Part shown: positions 1 to 8,379 of the stretch, in pieces
Layout of the letters: every line of letters begins with the position of its first letter
Position numbering within the stretch: the first letter of the stretch is position 1
Assembly: GCF_029936995.1 (NCBI RefSeq)
Contig: NZ_JAPYRE010000003.1
Location: 1-64,000 of the forward strand
Origin: Henriciella sp.
Lineage (GTDB): Bacteria; Pseudomonadota; Alphaproteobacteria; Caulobacterales; Hyphomonadaceae
Direction of reading: 5' to 3'
Length of the DNA stretch: 64,000 nt
Position numbers and translations under genes: made by a program
Notes under the pieces: model-generated
The model's database searches: none
Seen by the model: only the letters and a program-made list of their open reading frames with translations
What the model was told of the DNA's origin: nothing

Positions 1-2106
1 CATGAACGCCGCGAGGAAGTCATCCAGTATGTCTATCGCCGCTACGGCCGCCACAAGGCGGCGCTGACAGCAACGGTCATATGCTACCGCCCGCGCTCGG
101 CGGTACGCGAGGTCTGCAAGGCGCTGGGCCTGTCGGAAGATATCGCCTCGGCGCTGGCCGGGACGATCTGGGGCAGCTGGGGCACGGATATCGATACAAA
201 ACAGATCCGCCAGGCCGGGCTCGACCCAGACAATCTGACGATCCGGCGCACCATCATCCTGACGCGTCAGCTGATCGGGTTTCCACGACATCTCTCCCAG
301 CATGTCGGCGGCTTCGTGCTGACGCGTACCCCGCTGGTCGAGACCGTGCCGATCGGCAATGCAGCGATGGAGGAACGCACCTTCATCGAATGGGACAAGG
401 ACGACATCGATGCGCTCGGCCTGATGAAGGTCGATGTCCTCGCCCTCGGCATGCTGACCTGTATCCGCAAGGCATTCAATCTCCTGAAGCTGCACAAGAG
501 GATCGCGCATACGCTCGCCAGTATCCCGCCAGATGACAGTGCGACCTATGACATGCTGTGCGAGGGGGACTCGCTTGGGGTTTTCCAGGTGGAGAGCCGG
601 GCGCAGATGAACATGCTGCCGCGGCTGCGACCGCGGACCTTCTATGATCTCGTCATCGAAGTGGCGATTGTCCGGCCCGGACCGATCCAGGGGGACATGG
701 TTCATCCCTATCTGCGCCGGCGCAAGGGGCTTGAGAAAGTGAGCTATCCCAGTCCTGCCCCGGAAGAAGGGCCGCCTGACGAGCTGGAGCGTATTCTTTC
801 GCGCACGCTCGGCGTCCCGCTTTTCCAGGAGCAGGCGATGCAGATCTCGATCGATGCGGCGCATTTCTCGCCCGACGAAGCCAATGGCCTGCGCCGCGCC
901 ATGGCGACATTCCGCAAGGTCGGCACGATCCAGAATTATGAAGAGATGATGGTCTCGCGCATGGCTGCGCGCGGGTATGAGCGCGCCTTTGCCCAGCGCT
1001 GTTTCGACCAGGTGAAGGGGTTCGGCGAATATGGCTTTCCGGAAAGCCATGCTGCGTCATTTGCACTACTGGTCTATGTCTCCTCCTGGCTGAAGTGCCA
1101 CCATCCGGATGTCTTTTGCGCCGCGCTTCTGAACAGCCAGCCCATGGGCTTCTATGCACCGGCCCAGATCGTGCGCGATGCGCGTGAGCATGGTGTCGAG
1201 GTGCGCGCCGTGGATGTGAACCTGTCGGACTGGGACAATATTCTTGAGCCCGCTGAAGGCGGAAACTACGCGGTCCGCCTCGGCTTCCGGCAGGTCGACG
1301 GCCTGCGTGAGGACGAAATGGAAGCGCTTATGGCGGCCCGCGGAGCAGGCTTTGAGCGGCCGGAAGATATTCGCCCCCGAACCAGTATCAGCCGCCGGGC
1401 CATGGAGCTGTTGGCCGCGGCGGATGCGTTCGGGTCCATGGAGCTCGACCGGCGTCGCGCGCTCTGGGCGGTACGCGGCGAGGCGCCCGGGCAAAGCCTG
1501 CCGTTGTTTGCCGCGGCTGATGCAGCCGATCAGGGAAACGAGGCGGAAACCCGGTTGCCTCAGATGCCGGCATCGGAACATGTCCTGCAGGACTACCAGA
1601 CGACCCGCCTGTCGCTGAAAGATCATCCCATAAGCTTTCTGCGGGAGCGTTATAAGGGGTTCGGCCTGATGACCACACAGGAGGCGGTCACCCGGCGAAA
1701 CGGGGCCCGTGTACGAACAGCCGGCGTTGTGCTGGTGCGTCAGCGGCCCGGCTCAGCCAACGGGGTCTACTTCGTTACACTAGAAGATGAAACAGGCATC
1801 GCGAATACCGTCATCTGGCCGCGGACCGGCGAGCTATACCGGGCCGCGCTTATGAGTGCGCGGATCATGTTGATCAATGGCCGCGTCCAGAGGGCTGACA
1901 ATGTCACCCATATCGTGGCGGCCCAGCTGATCGACCTGACCAGTGACCTGAACCTGCTAACGGAAGACGCCCAGAACGACCCGCTCAGGCATACAGTGGC
2001 CAGAGCGGATGAGGTTCGCCGGCCTATACCCGAGTGGAAAAGCCAGCCCGGTGGGCGCCATCCCCGCAATGCTCGGATAATTCCTGCGAGCCGGGATTTT
2101 CATTGA
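1..2106 (+). CDS. dnaE2: Error-prone DNA polymerase DnaE2/ImuC (5' end outside window)
   Basis: The reading frame is open from base 1, so the N-terminal PHP domain and first part of the polymerase lie upstream; 701 codons are visible before TGA. The opening residues ([16 protein letters not shown], then [14 protein letters not shown]) and the later stretch with [15 protein letters not shown] and [16 protein letters not shown] are hallmark DnaE2 sequences. The last ~110 residues form the OB-fold region ([25 protein letters not shown]). DnaE2 is the alpha-subunit homologue that, with ImuA and ImuB, carries out SOS-induced mutagenic translesion synthesis; imuA/imuB would be expected just upstream. 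An internal ATG at 316 is in frame but falls inside a conserved region, so it is not the start. Family assignment is secure. Damage induction is family knowledge, because the promoter is outside the window. Confidence 0.95.
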   Translation, partial: HERREEVIQYVYRRYGRHKAALTATVICYRPRSAVREVCKALGLSEDIASALAGTIWGSWGTDIDTKQIRQAGLDPDNLTIRRTIILTRQLIGFPRHLSQHVGGFVLTRTPLVETVPIGNAAMEERTFIEWDKDDIDALGLMKVDVLALGMLTCIRKAFNLLKLHKRIAHTLASIPPDDSATYDMLCEGDSLGVFQVESRAQMNMLPRLRPRTFYDLVIEVAIVRPGPIQGDMVHPYLRRRKGLEKVSYPSPAPEEGPPDELERILSRTLGVPLFQEQAMQISIDAAHFSPDEANGLRRAMATFRKVGTIQNYEEMMVSRMAARGYERAFAQRCFDQVKGFGEYGFPESHAASFALLVYVSSWLKCHHPDVFCAALLNSQPMGFYAPAQIVRDAREHGVEVRAVDVNLSDWDNILEPAEGGNYAVRLGFRQVDGLREDEMEALMAARGAGFERPEDIRPRTSISRRAMELLAAADAFGSMELDRRRALWAVRGEAPGQSLPLFAAADAADQGNEAETRLPQMPASEHVLQDYQTTRLSLKDHPISFLRERYKGFGLMTTQEAVTRRNGARVRTAGVVLVRQRPGSANGVYFVTLEDETGIANTVIWPRTGELYRAALMSARIMLINGRVQRADNVTHIVAAQLIDLTSDLNLLTEDAQNDPLRHTVARADEVRRPIPEWKSQPGGRHPRNARIIPASRDFH

Positions 2107-2252
2107 ACGGCTGATTGTAGGATCGTCCCGTATGGGAAACGTGTATTCACGTTTGCATCAAGCGTCATTCAGAACCGAATCTGCTGGTGGGCGGTGGCGA
2201 CTGGAGATTTTTAGCGATAGGTGATCACCCCAGTCGCTGAAGGGGGTGTCCT

Positions 2253-3365
2253 GTGTCGCTGGACAAATTGCTATCCGTACGGCTTGAGCATTTCTTTCCG
2301 GCGCTGCCTGTACCAGACAAGGCAGAGATGCTGCGCGCCTCCCTCGGGGCACTTGCCGGGATTGCCGCCTGTACGATTGTGGGACTGCTGGCCCCTGAGG
2401 TCCCGGGGCTGCCGCTTTATCTTTTGGCGCCGCTCGGCGCCTCCGCTGTGCTGGTCTTCGCCGTCCCCAATTCCCCGCTTGCCCAGCCATGGTCGGCCAT
2501 TGTCGGTAATATTGTCTCCGGCGTCGTGGCCGTGGCCATTCTCATGGTGGCACCGCCGCTCTGGGCGCCAAGTCTGGCGGTTGGCTGTGCCATTCTGGCG
2601 ATGTTCCTGACACGCTCGCTTCATCCGCCCGGTGGGGCTGTCGCGCTTCTGGCAGCGCTTGAGCGCGACGCCGTTCTGGAGACCGGGTTTGCTTTCGCGC
2701 TGGTGCCGGTCGGTGTGATGACAGTGAGCCTCGTCCTGGCCGGTATCTTGTTCAACCGGCTGACGGGACGCTTCTATCCGTTCCGCCAGCCCAGGAAGGA
2801 TCCGCCGGGCAAGGAAGAGATCCGGCTCGGCCTTTCCAACAGAGAGCTTGCCGGCCTGCTCAGGAGATTCAACCAGTCTCCGAATATCGGCGTGGCCGAT
2901 CTTGCCCGCATGCTGGCGGCGGCAGAGAAAGAGGCCGCGCTGCATCGCTTCGACGGGGTGACCTGCGCCGATGTCATGACCACGCCGCTGATCGCAGTCG
3001 GTCCGGAGGTCTCACTCGAACGGATCGTTCGGCTTTTCCGCAAGCATGAGCTGAAAAGCCTTCCTGTTGTGGTAGAACATGACCGTCTCATTGGCAGCAT
3101 TAGCCAGGGTGATGTTATTGAGGCGCTTGTATCGAAGAACCTTCTGCGCCAGCCCAACAGCCGAAGGATGCGCGCCTCGGACATCATGCATGCCGGAGGT
3201 GCTTCCGCGCCGGCTACATCGCCTGTGGGGGCACTGCTCAACCGTTTTTCCAGACAGGGTGTGCAGACTGTGCTGGTTACGGAAGGCGAAAAGGCCGTCG
3301 GCGTGGTCACCCGTTCAGATATCATCGCTCTTTTGCTGACGGGAGCGGAAGAGCGTTCGAGGTGA
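2253..3365 (+). CDS. HPP-family membrane protein with two CBS domains
   Basis: This is a 370-aa protein starting at GTG 2253, with a strong purine ribosome site (AAGGGGG) at 2240-2246. Residues ~25-180 are hydrophobic and contain the family signature SLHPPGGAVALLAAL; several membrane helices are likely. After a charged linker (~185-235), residues ~235-370 form two CBS modules (CADVMTTPLIAVGPEVSLERIVRLF and RASDIMHAGGA...VLVTEGEKAVGVVTRSDII). HPP proteins are inner-membrane proteins of mostly unknown role; a nitrite-transport role is known for plant plastid homologues. CBS pairs usually bind adenine nucleotides, so nucleotide-gated transport is plausible but inferred. It stands alone, 146 bp after dnaE2. 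A small hairpin at 2137-2154 (7-bp stem, TATT loop) lies between the two genes. Confidence 0.85.
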   Translation: MSLDKLLSVRLEHFFPALPVPDKAEMLRASLGALAGIAACTIVGLLAPEVPGLPLYLLAPLGASAVLVFAVPNSPLAQPWSAIVGNIVSGVVAVAILMVAPPLWAPSLAVGCAILAMFLTRSLHPPGGAVALLAALERDAVLETGFAFALVPVGVMTVSLVLAGILFNRLTGRFYPFRQPRKDPPGKEEIRLGLSNRELAGLLRRFNQSPNIGVADLARMLAAAEKEAALHRFDGVTCADVMTTPLIAVGPEVSLERIVRLFRKHELKSLPVVVEHDRLIGSISQGDVIEALVSKNLLRQPNSRRMRASDIMHAGGASAPATSPVGALLNRFSRQGVQTVLVTEGEKAVGVVTRSDIIALLLTGAEERSR

Positions 3366-3788
3366 GGGTCCTGCTGTTCAGATAGGGATGTCTACACAAG
3401 GTCCCTGGAACCGATGGCTCAATTAAGAGATAGAGGGCCGTCTTGCATTTTCAGGCATCGCTTGCTGTACGCCGGGAAGTCGGCGAGCTGTTCATTGCGA
3501 TCATGGCACAGCTGCCTGAGCTGAGGCCCATTTGCAGTCTGAAGACAATTCTCCATGTCGGCTTCTGTCATCACCGCTCTGAACGCTCGCTCCGAACTCC
3601 TCCGCGTCCACGGCATTGTTTGCAATTTGAGCATGGGCGAGTTTTGACCTGTACAGGGTGAAAGTCATTCCCTGACATCCCACCAAGCCCGATCAGTCGA
3701 CGCGTGTCATCCCGGTGCGACTCAACCTTTCCGCGAAACTTTCAACAGGACGTGCTATTGTGCCCAGGCCTTGTAACCGGAACCTTCA
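3366..3788. other. Intergenic, no convincing gene
   Basis: These 423 bases separate the HPP gene from the ABC exporter. Two overlapping short frames exist (3443-3661 plus, 3419-3634 minus). Neither has a clear ribosome site or a recognisable product, so neither is called. The minus frame (71 aa, ...QLRQLCHDRNEQLADFPAYSKRC...) looks slightly more protein-like and could be a remnant. The exporter promoter presumably lies in the last ~100 bases. Confidence 0.5.
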
Positions 3789-5594
3789 ATGGCCAAGCCC
3801 CACGCACGTCCCGGACGCCACCCGATGCGCGAAAGCCTTGCGGTCTTCCGCGCGGTCGCCGTGCGGCGGGACATGCTGGTGCTTGTCGCGGCGCTCGCCT
3901 GCGTCGTGCTGGCTTCCCTGCTGGCCGGACTTGCCCCGGTCGCGTTGAAACTCCTTGTCGATACGCTGGCAGGCGAGGAGCAAGGTGCTGTGGTAGGGGG
4001 GATTCATCTGCCCGCTCTTGGTCTTCTCTGTATTTATGTCGGTACGCTGGGTGTCGTGCGGCTTGCAGGCGAAGGGCGGACCTTTCTGTTCGGGACGGCC
4101 GACCAGTCGATTAGCCGGCGGCTCAGCCGGAAAGTGCTGGACCACATCCTGGCCCTGCCGATGAGCTATCATCTGCGGCAGACGACGGGCGCGACGCTGC
4201 AGATCCTCGAAAACGGCCTGCAGGGCTACAGACTGCTGCTCCAGCACAGCCTCTTCACCCTGCTGCCGGGTCTCATTGAAATCACCGTGATCGCCATCGT
4301 GCTGGCCGGCTTCTTCGACGCGGTCTTCCTGGGCATATTCGCCACCTGCGCGGTAGCCTACGGGCTGGTGTTCACCCATGGCGCGCGGCGTGTGCTGGCC
4401 GCCAGCCGGAGTGTTTCGGGGGCGCGTATCGAGGCCAATGCAGGCCTTGCCGATACCCTCCTGAATGTCGAGACGGTCAAGGCCTATACCGGCGAGGCCA
4501 CGATCACCGCGCGCCATGACCGCCGGCTCGCAGATGTCCAGCACGCCTGGCGCGGCTTCTACCAGGCCCGTGTCCTGAATGGTATGCTGGTGGCCCTGAT
4601 CTTCGCGGCCGGGCTCGGGCTGACGCTCTGGCTGGCACTTGCCCGCGTGAAGGCGGGCGCGATGACGGTCGGGGATTTTGTCCTGGTCAATGCCTATATG
4701 ATCCAGCTGGTCCAGCCGCTGGAGCGGCTGGGGTTCGGAATCCGGGACATCGGGCAGGGCGTGGCGTACGTGGAACGCCTGATCGGTCTGCTCGGTGAAG
4801 CGCCCGAACGCCGCGGTCTGGTCCATGAGGGCGGGACAGCACAGACCCTGGATGAGGCCGTAAGTGTACGTTTCGACGCGGTCAGCTTCTCCTATGACGG
4901 CACGCGAAAGGTGCTGGACGGGGTGAGTTTCGAGGCGGCGCCGGGGACCATGACGGCGCTGGTCGGGCCCTCGGGCGGGGGCAAGTCCTCTGTCCTGCGC
5001 CTGCTGCTACGGTTCCATGAGCCGGACCGCGGAGAGATCCTGCTGAACGGGGCGCCGCTCGCCAGTTATCCGCTCGAGGTCCTGCGTGGGATGATTGCGG
5101 TCATCCCGCAGGACACGATCCTGTTCAACGATACGCTCGCCTTCAATATCGGGTTTCCTGCGGGGCCAGGGATCGGGGCAGGAGCGATGGAGGATATAGA
5201 TTGGGCGGCGCGGATGGCAGAGCTCGATACGCTGGCGGCCCGGCTGCCGGATGGGTATGGCACGCGCGTTGGCGAACGGGGCTTGCATCTCTCGGGCGGT
5301 GAGAAACAGCGCGTTGCGATCGCGCGGGCGCTGTTGCGACGGCCGGGTCTCCTGCTGGCCGATGAGGCGACCTCGGCGCTCGATACACAGACCGAAGCCG
5401 GGATCGCGGCACGTCTCGCAGATGCGGCGCGCGGGGTGACCTCGATTGTGGTGGCGCACCGGCTGTCGACGATAGCCGGGGCGGACCGGATACTGGTGCT
5501 GGAGGGTGGGCGGATTGTGGAGGATGGGACGCATGAGGGCCTGATGGCGGCTGGTGGGCTGTATGCGCAGATGTGGCGGGGGCAAGGGGGGTGA
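3789..5594 (+). CDS. ABC exporter, fused permease and ATPase
   Basis: This 601-aa half-transporter is of the type I exporter (MsbA/ATM1-like) class. Residues ~20-320 hold about six membrane helices. The nucleotide-binding domain follows, with Walker A GPSGGGKSS (~393-401), signature LSGGEKQRVAIARAL (~500), Walker B LLLADEATSALD (~525) and H-loop VVAHRLSTI. It should dimerise in the inner membrane and export an unknown substrate. The alternative start M13 is possible, since the first dozen residues are very basic and no strong ribosome site precedes ATG 3789. No neighbouring gene indicates a substrate. Family is secure; specificity unknown. Confidence 0.9.
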   Translation: MAKPHARPGRHPMRESLAVFRAVAVRRDMLVLVAALACVVLASLLAGLAPVALKLLVDTLAGEEQGAVVGGIHLPALGLLCIYVGTLGVVRLAGEGRTFLFGTADQSISRRLSRKVLDHILALPMSYHLRQTTGATLQILENGLQGYRLLLQHSLFTLLPGLIEITVIAIVLAGFFDAVFLGIFATCAVAYGLVFTHGARRVLAASRSVSGARIEANAGLADTLLNVETVKAYTGEATITARHDRRLADVQHAWRGFYQARVLNGMLVALIFAAGLGLTLWLALARVKAGAMTVGDFVLVNAYMIQLVQPLERLGFGIRDIGQGVAYVERLIGLLGEAPERRGLVHEGGTAQTLDEAVSVRFDAVSFSYDGTRKVLDGVSFEAAPGTMTALVGPSGGGKSSVLRLLLRFHEPDRGEILLNGAPLASYPLEVLRGMIAVIPQDTILFNDTLAFNIGFPAGPGIGAGAMEDIDWAARMAELDTLAARLPDGYGTRVGERGLHLSGGEKQRVAIARALLRRPGLLLADEATSALDTQTEAGIAARLADAARGVTSIVVAHRLSTIAGADRILVLEGGRIVEDGTHEGLMAAGGLYAQMWRGQGG

Positions 5595-5749
5595 GGTGGT
5601 ATATGCTCAGCAGGTAAGCAGTATCTCATCAGGCCCGCCGTTCCATGTCAAATTCTACTCTAGAGAGATTGAAAGTGGCGATTAAGGCTCTTGCGCCTCA
5701 TCTAGAATTAAGGCAACCGGGGATTGAGGGCTTTGTTTGAGGGGAAAAT

Positions 5750-6727
5750 ATGAAATCCATATCTGCTATCGTTGTTGCGATTGGCGCAGCATCTGCGGCC
5801 ACGCTCGCGGGATGCGCAACGGTCGAGGAGCCGCCCGCACGCGTATCGACACCTCAGGTGTCGGTAGCAGCGCAGGAGGCCGCGGCCAAGCCTGAAGCAC
5901 CGCGCCTGAAACGGCGCATCGCTGTGACCCGCTTCTCCAATAGCACCCGCTACGGCAAAAGCCTTCTCTATGACGGCGAGAACGATCCGCTGGCCGATCA
6001 AGCGCGGGACATGCTGGTTAAACGGCTTGTTGAATCGGGACAGTTCATGGTTTTCGAGCGCGACAATCTCGACGAACTTGCATTTGAACAGTCGCTTCGC
6101 AACGAGAGTAACGATTTCGATCTCGTCGGTGTGGATGCAGTTGTAATAGGATCGGTGACAGAATTCGGGCGAAAGACCGAGGGTCAGTCGGGCTTTCTAA
6201 GCTCAACCAAGAAACAGACCGCGCAGGCCGTGGTCGAAGCGCGACTTGTCGATCCGCGAACGGGACTGGCTTTTAACAGTGCATCGGGCCAAGGCAACGC
6301 GTCCGTCGAGGCCGGTGAAGTGGCCGGTTTCGGATCACGCGCGGGCTATGATGCCTCGCTCAATGATGCAGCAATCGGATCTGCCGTTTCCGACTTGACC
6401 TCCGAACTGGTCTCGAAACTTGCTGACCGGCGCTGGTCGACGGACATACTTCGGCTTGATGGCAGCCAGGTCATTATCAGCGGCGGCTCGAAGCAGGGCT
6501 TGCGCAAGGGCCATGTTTTGAGTGTCGAAACGCAGGGTGAAACCGTCAAGAGCAGCCAGTCGGGCCTGCCAATCACGCTCCCCGGCAAAAAAGTCGCAAG
6601 TATCGAAGTGGTCTCGTTCTTCGGGGATGATGAATATTCAGAAGGCGCAATCGCGACGGTAATCACTGGTGACTTATCAAGCTATGACAAGGACAGCCTA
6701 GTTGTCGTCGAAGGGGGACAATTATGA
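5750..6727 (+). CDS. CsgG/HfaB-like outer-membrane lipoprotein
   Basis: This 325-aa protein has a lipoprotein signal peptide with lipobox LAGC (Cys22). The central segment (RRIAVTRFSNSTRYG..., DQARDMLVKRLVESGQFMVFERDNL, VDAVVIGSVTEFGR) matches the CsgG family, and the C-terminal ~100 residues carry a second small domain. CsgG proteins form outer-membrane secretion pores for curli, but many homologues sit in operons with DUF4810 and DUF799 lipoproteins, as here (compare meningococcal GNA1162-1164), and have no established export substrate. No csgA/B-like subunit was seen nearby. ATG 5750 is preceded by a GAGGGGA ribosome site. It overlaps the next gene by 4 bp (ATGA), so the operon is translationally coupled. 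Confidence 0.85.
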   Translation: MKSISAIVVAIGAASAATLAGCATVEEPPARVSTPQVSVAAQEAAAKPEAPRLKRRIAVTRFSNSTRYGKSLLYDGENDPLADQARDMLVKRLVESGQFMVFERDNLDELAFEQSLRNESNDFDLVGVDAVVIGSVTEFGRKTEGQSGFLSSTKKQTAQAVVEARLVDPRTGLAFNSASGQGNASVEAGEVAGFGSRAGYDASLNDAAIGSAVSDLTSELVSKLADRRWSTDILRLDGSQVIISGGSKQGLRKGHVLSVETQGETVKSSQSGLPITLPGKKVASIEVVSFFGDDEYSEGAIATVITGDLSSYDKDSLVVVEGGQL

Positions 6728-7041
6728 AGAAGCTTTTTTCAGCGGTCGCTGCGCCCTTTATTCTCGCAAACTTGGCTGTATCGAGCTGTGCATATCCCAC
6801 CGAGACTGTCACGCAGGGTGGCTCGGAAGCCTCGATCTCATTCCAGGGTTTTCCGGAGGGGGCGCAGGTCGTGGTCGATGGCCAGCCGGCCGGCAATGTG
6901 GGTCAGTATGACGGTCGCGCGCAGAAACTGGCTGTGCCGACGGGCACGCACAGGGTCGAAGTAATTCAGGCAGGCCGCGTCATGCTCGACCGGAAAGTCT
7001 ATGTCGGGCGCAACAGCACCTTGACCATAAGCCCGGAATAA
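6724..7041 (+). CDS. Small PEGA-like lipoprotein
   Basis: This 105-aa protein starts at ATG 6724, inside the stop of the CsgG-like gene (ATGA overlap). It has an N-terminal signal with possible lipobox VSSC (Cys22), followed by one beta-rich repeat: SISFQGFPEGAQVVVDGQPAG ... LAVPTGTHRVEVIQAGRVMLDRKVYV. This layout is typical of PEGA domains, which are surface-associated beta modules of unclear function. It is an extra member compared with the usual three-gene CsgG-DUF4810-DUF799 arrangement. It probably acts in the periplasm or outer membrane with its neighbours; that is inference from the operon. Confidence 0.7.
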   Translation: MKKLFSAVAAPFILANLAVSSCAYPTETVTQGGSEASISFQGFPEGAQVVVDGQPAGNVGQYDGRAQKLAVPTGTHRVEVIQAGRVMLDRKVYVGRNSTLTISPE

Positions 7042-7075
7042 TCACTCCAGATAGCAAGAGGGGGGGGGAAGACCC

Positions 7076-7483
7076 TTGTTCAAGACAGCAATCGCGGGCG
7101 TTTGTCTCGCAAGCCTTTGTGCTTGCGCGACACCGCCAATGTTCGAGTATGGCTCGTATGAGAGCTCGCTCTACACCTATTACAAGAAACCCGACATGCG
7201 GGAAAAGTTCAGGACATCGCTCGAGAAAGCTATCGAGAAAGGGGAGCAGACAGACCGACTTGCCCCCGGCCTCTATGCCGAACTTGGTTACCTTTACCTG
7301 CAGGATGGCGATGTAAAGACAGCAACCGCCATGTTCGAGCGGGAAGCGGCGGCATTCCCGGAGTCGCGCTACTTCATGACTTCGATCAATGAGCGGCTTG
7401 GACAAGCGCCATCTGAGCAGTCCAGCGATGCGACGTCATCAGACGAAGTTGACGGTGCGGCACCAGCAGATGCGGGAATTTAG
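7076..7483 (+). CDS. DUF4810 lipoprotein
   Basis: This 135-aa protein starts at TTG 7076, selected by a very strong purine tract ending just before it (AGAGGGGGGGGGAAGA, 7057-7072). It has a signal peptide and lipobox-like LCAC (Cys17), then the family core MFEYGSYESSLYTYYKKPD ... GLYAELGYLYLQDGDVKTATAMFEREAAAFPESRYFM, a helical TPR-like hairpin. DUF4810 proteins nearly always lie between a CsgG-like and a DUF799 gene. The C-terminal tail (~110-135) is low-complexity. Function unknown; likely an outer-membrane assembly accessory. Confidence 0.8.
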   Translation: MFKTAIAGVCLASLCACATPPMFEYGSYESSLYTYYKKPDMREKFRTSLEKAIEKGEQTDRLAPGLYAELGYLYLQDGDVKTATAMFEREAAAFPESRYFMTSINERLGQAPSEQSSDATSSDEVDGAAPADAGI

Positions 7484-7495
7484 GGGACCATCATC

Positions 7496-8179
7496 ATGAC
7501 CATGAGATCACTATTAAGAACGATTGCGCTGCCTGTGCTGGCGTTAGGTCTGGCTGCATGTGTGACCCCGCCCGAGCCCAAGGACTATTCGGACTTCAGG
7601 CAGGAAGACCCGCATTCCATTCTCGTTCTGCCGGCGCTCAACAACACTGTGGCGGTTGAGGCCCCGGAGTTTTTCCTCTCGACAATTTCCAGGCCGTTTG
7701 CCTTGCGTGGATACTATGTCTTCCCGGCGAACATGGTGAAATCGGTTCTTGAAGAGGACGGACTTTCGGACCCGTCTCTCATCTATCAGGCAGATACACG
7801 GCGGCTCGGCAATCTCTTCGGCTGTGATGCTGCCCTGTACCTGTCGATCGACAAGTGGGAGTCGCAATATGTCGTTCTGGCGACCCAGACCAATGTGAAA
7901 TTCAATTACGAGCTACGCAGCTGCGAGACGGGGGATGTGCTCTGGCAGGATACGCGCGCCATGTCCTATTCGCCACAGGCGAGCAGCTCCGGTAATCCGC
8001 TTGCGGATCTTCTGGCACAGGCTGTTGTTGCGGCCATCGAAAAAGGTATGCCGAACTATATTCCGCTTGCCCAGCAGGCCAACATGCTGGCTGCTTCGAC
8101 GGTGGGCCAGGGATTGCCGGCGGGGCCGTATCGTGAGGAGGCCTACAAGAAAGACCTGGAAGCGTTTCCGGTGAGATAA
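7496..8179 (+). CDS. DUF799 (GNA1162-like) lipoprotein
   Basis: This 227-aa protein is the last gene of the lipoprotein operon, 12 bp after DUF4810. The signal peptide ends at lipobox LAAC (Cys22). The core (DPHSILVLPALNNTVAVEAPEFFLSTISRPFALRGYYVFPANMVKSVLEEDGLSD...) is the DUF799 family, whose meningococcal member GNA1162 has a TolB-N-like fold and is a surface lipoprotein. Cys127, downstream of the conserved LFGCDAALYLSIDKWESQY segment, may pair with another Cys. ATG 7496 and 7502 are both possible starts. With its three partners it probably forms an envelope complex of unknown role. Confidence 0.85.
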   Translation: MTMRSLLRTIALPVLALGLAACVTPPEPKDYSDFRQEDPHSILVLPALNNTVAVEAPEFFLSTISRPFALRGYYVFPANMVKSVLEEDGLSDPSLIYQADTRRLGNLFGCDAALYLSIDKWESQYVVLATQTNVKFNYELRSCETGDVLWQDTRAMSYSPQASSSGNPLADLLAQAVVAAIEKGMPNYIPLAQQANMLAASTVGQGLPAGPYREEAYKKDLEAFPVR

Positions 8180-8379
8180 CCCAAATGAAGAGGCTGCGGG
8201 TGGGGCTGCGGCTTCTTTCTTTGCTTGGCTGAAGGTGACGGGTCCACAAAATCCCGTAAACAGACACTAGGGACATGGCTGGAAGCTCCATAGAGCAAAC
8301 CAATCTAAACGAGTCTGCTTAGCCCCCCTGCCTCGTGAGGGGGTATAGTGAGTATAGAAATAAATGTTTTCGTCAGGGG

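Noticed and set aside
3419-3661. Overlapping small ORFs on both strands in the gap before the ABC exporter
   Set aside because: No ribosome site, no recognisable motif, and each shadows the other.
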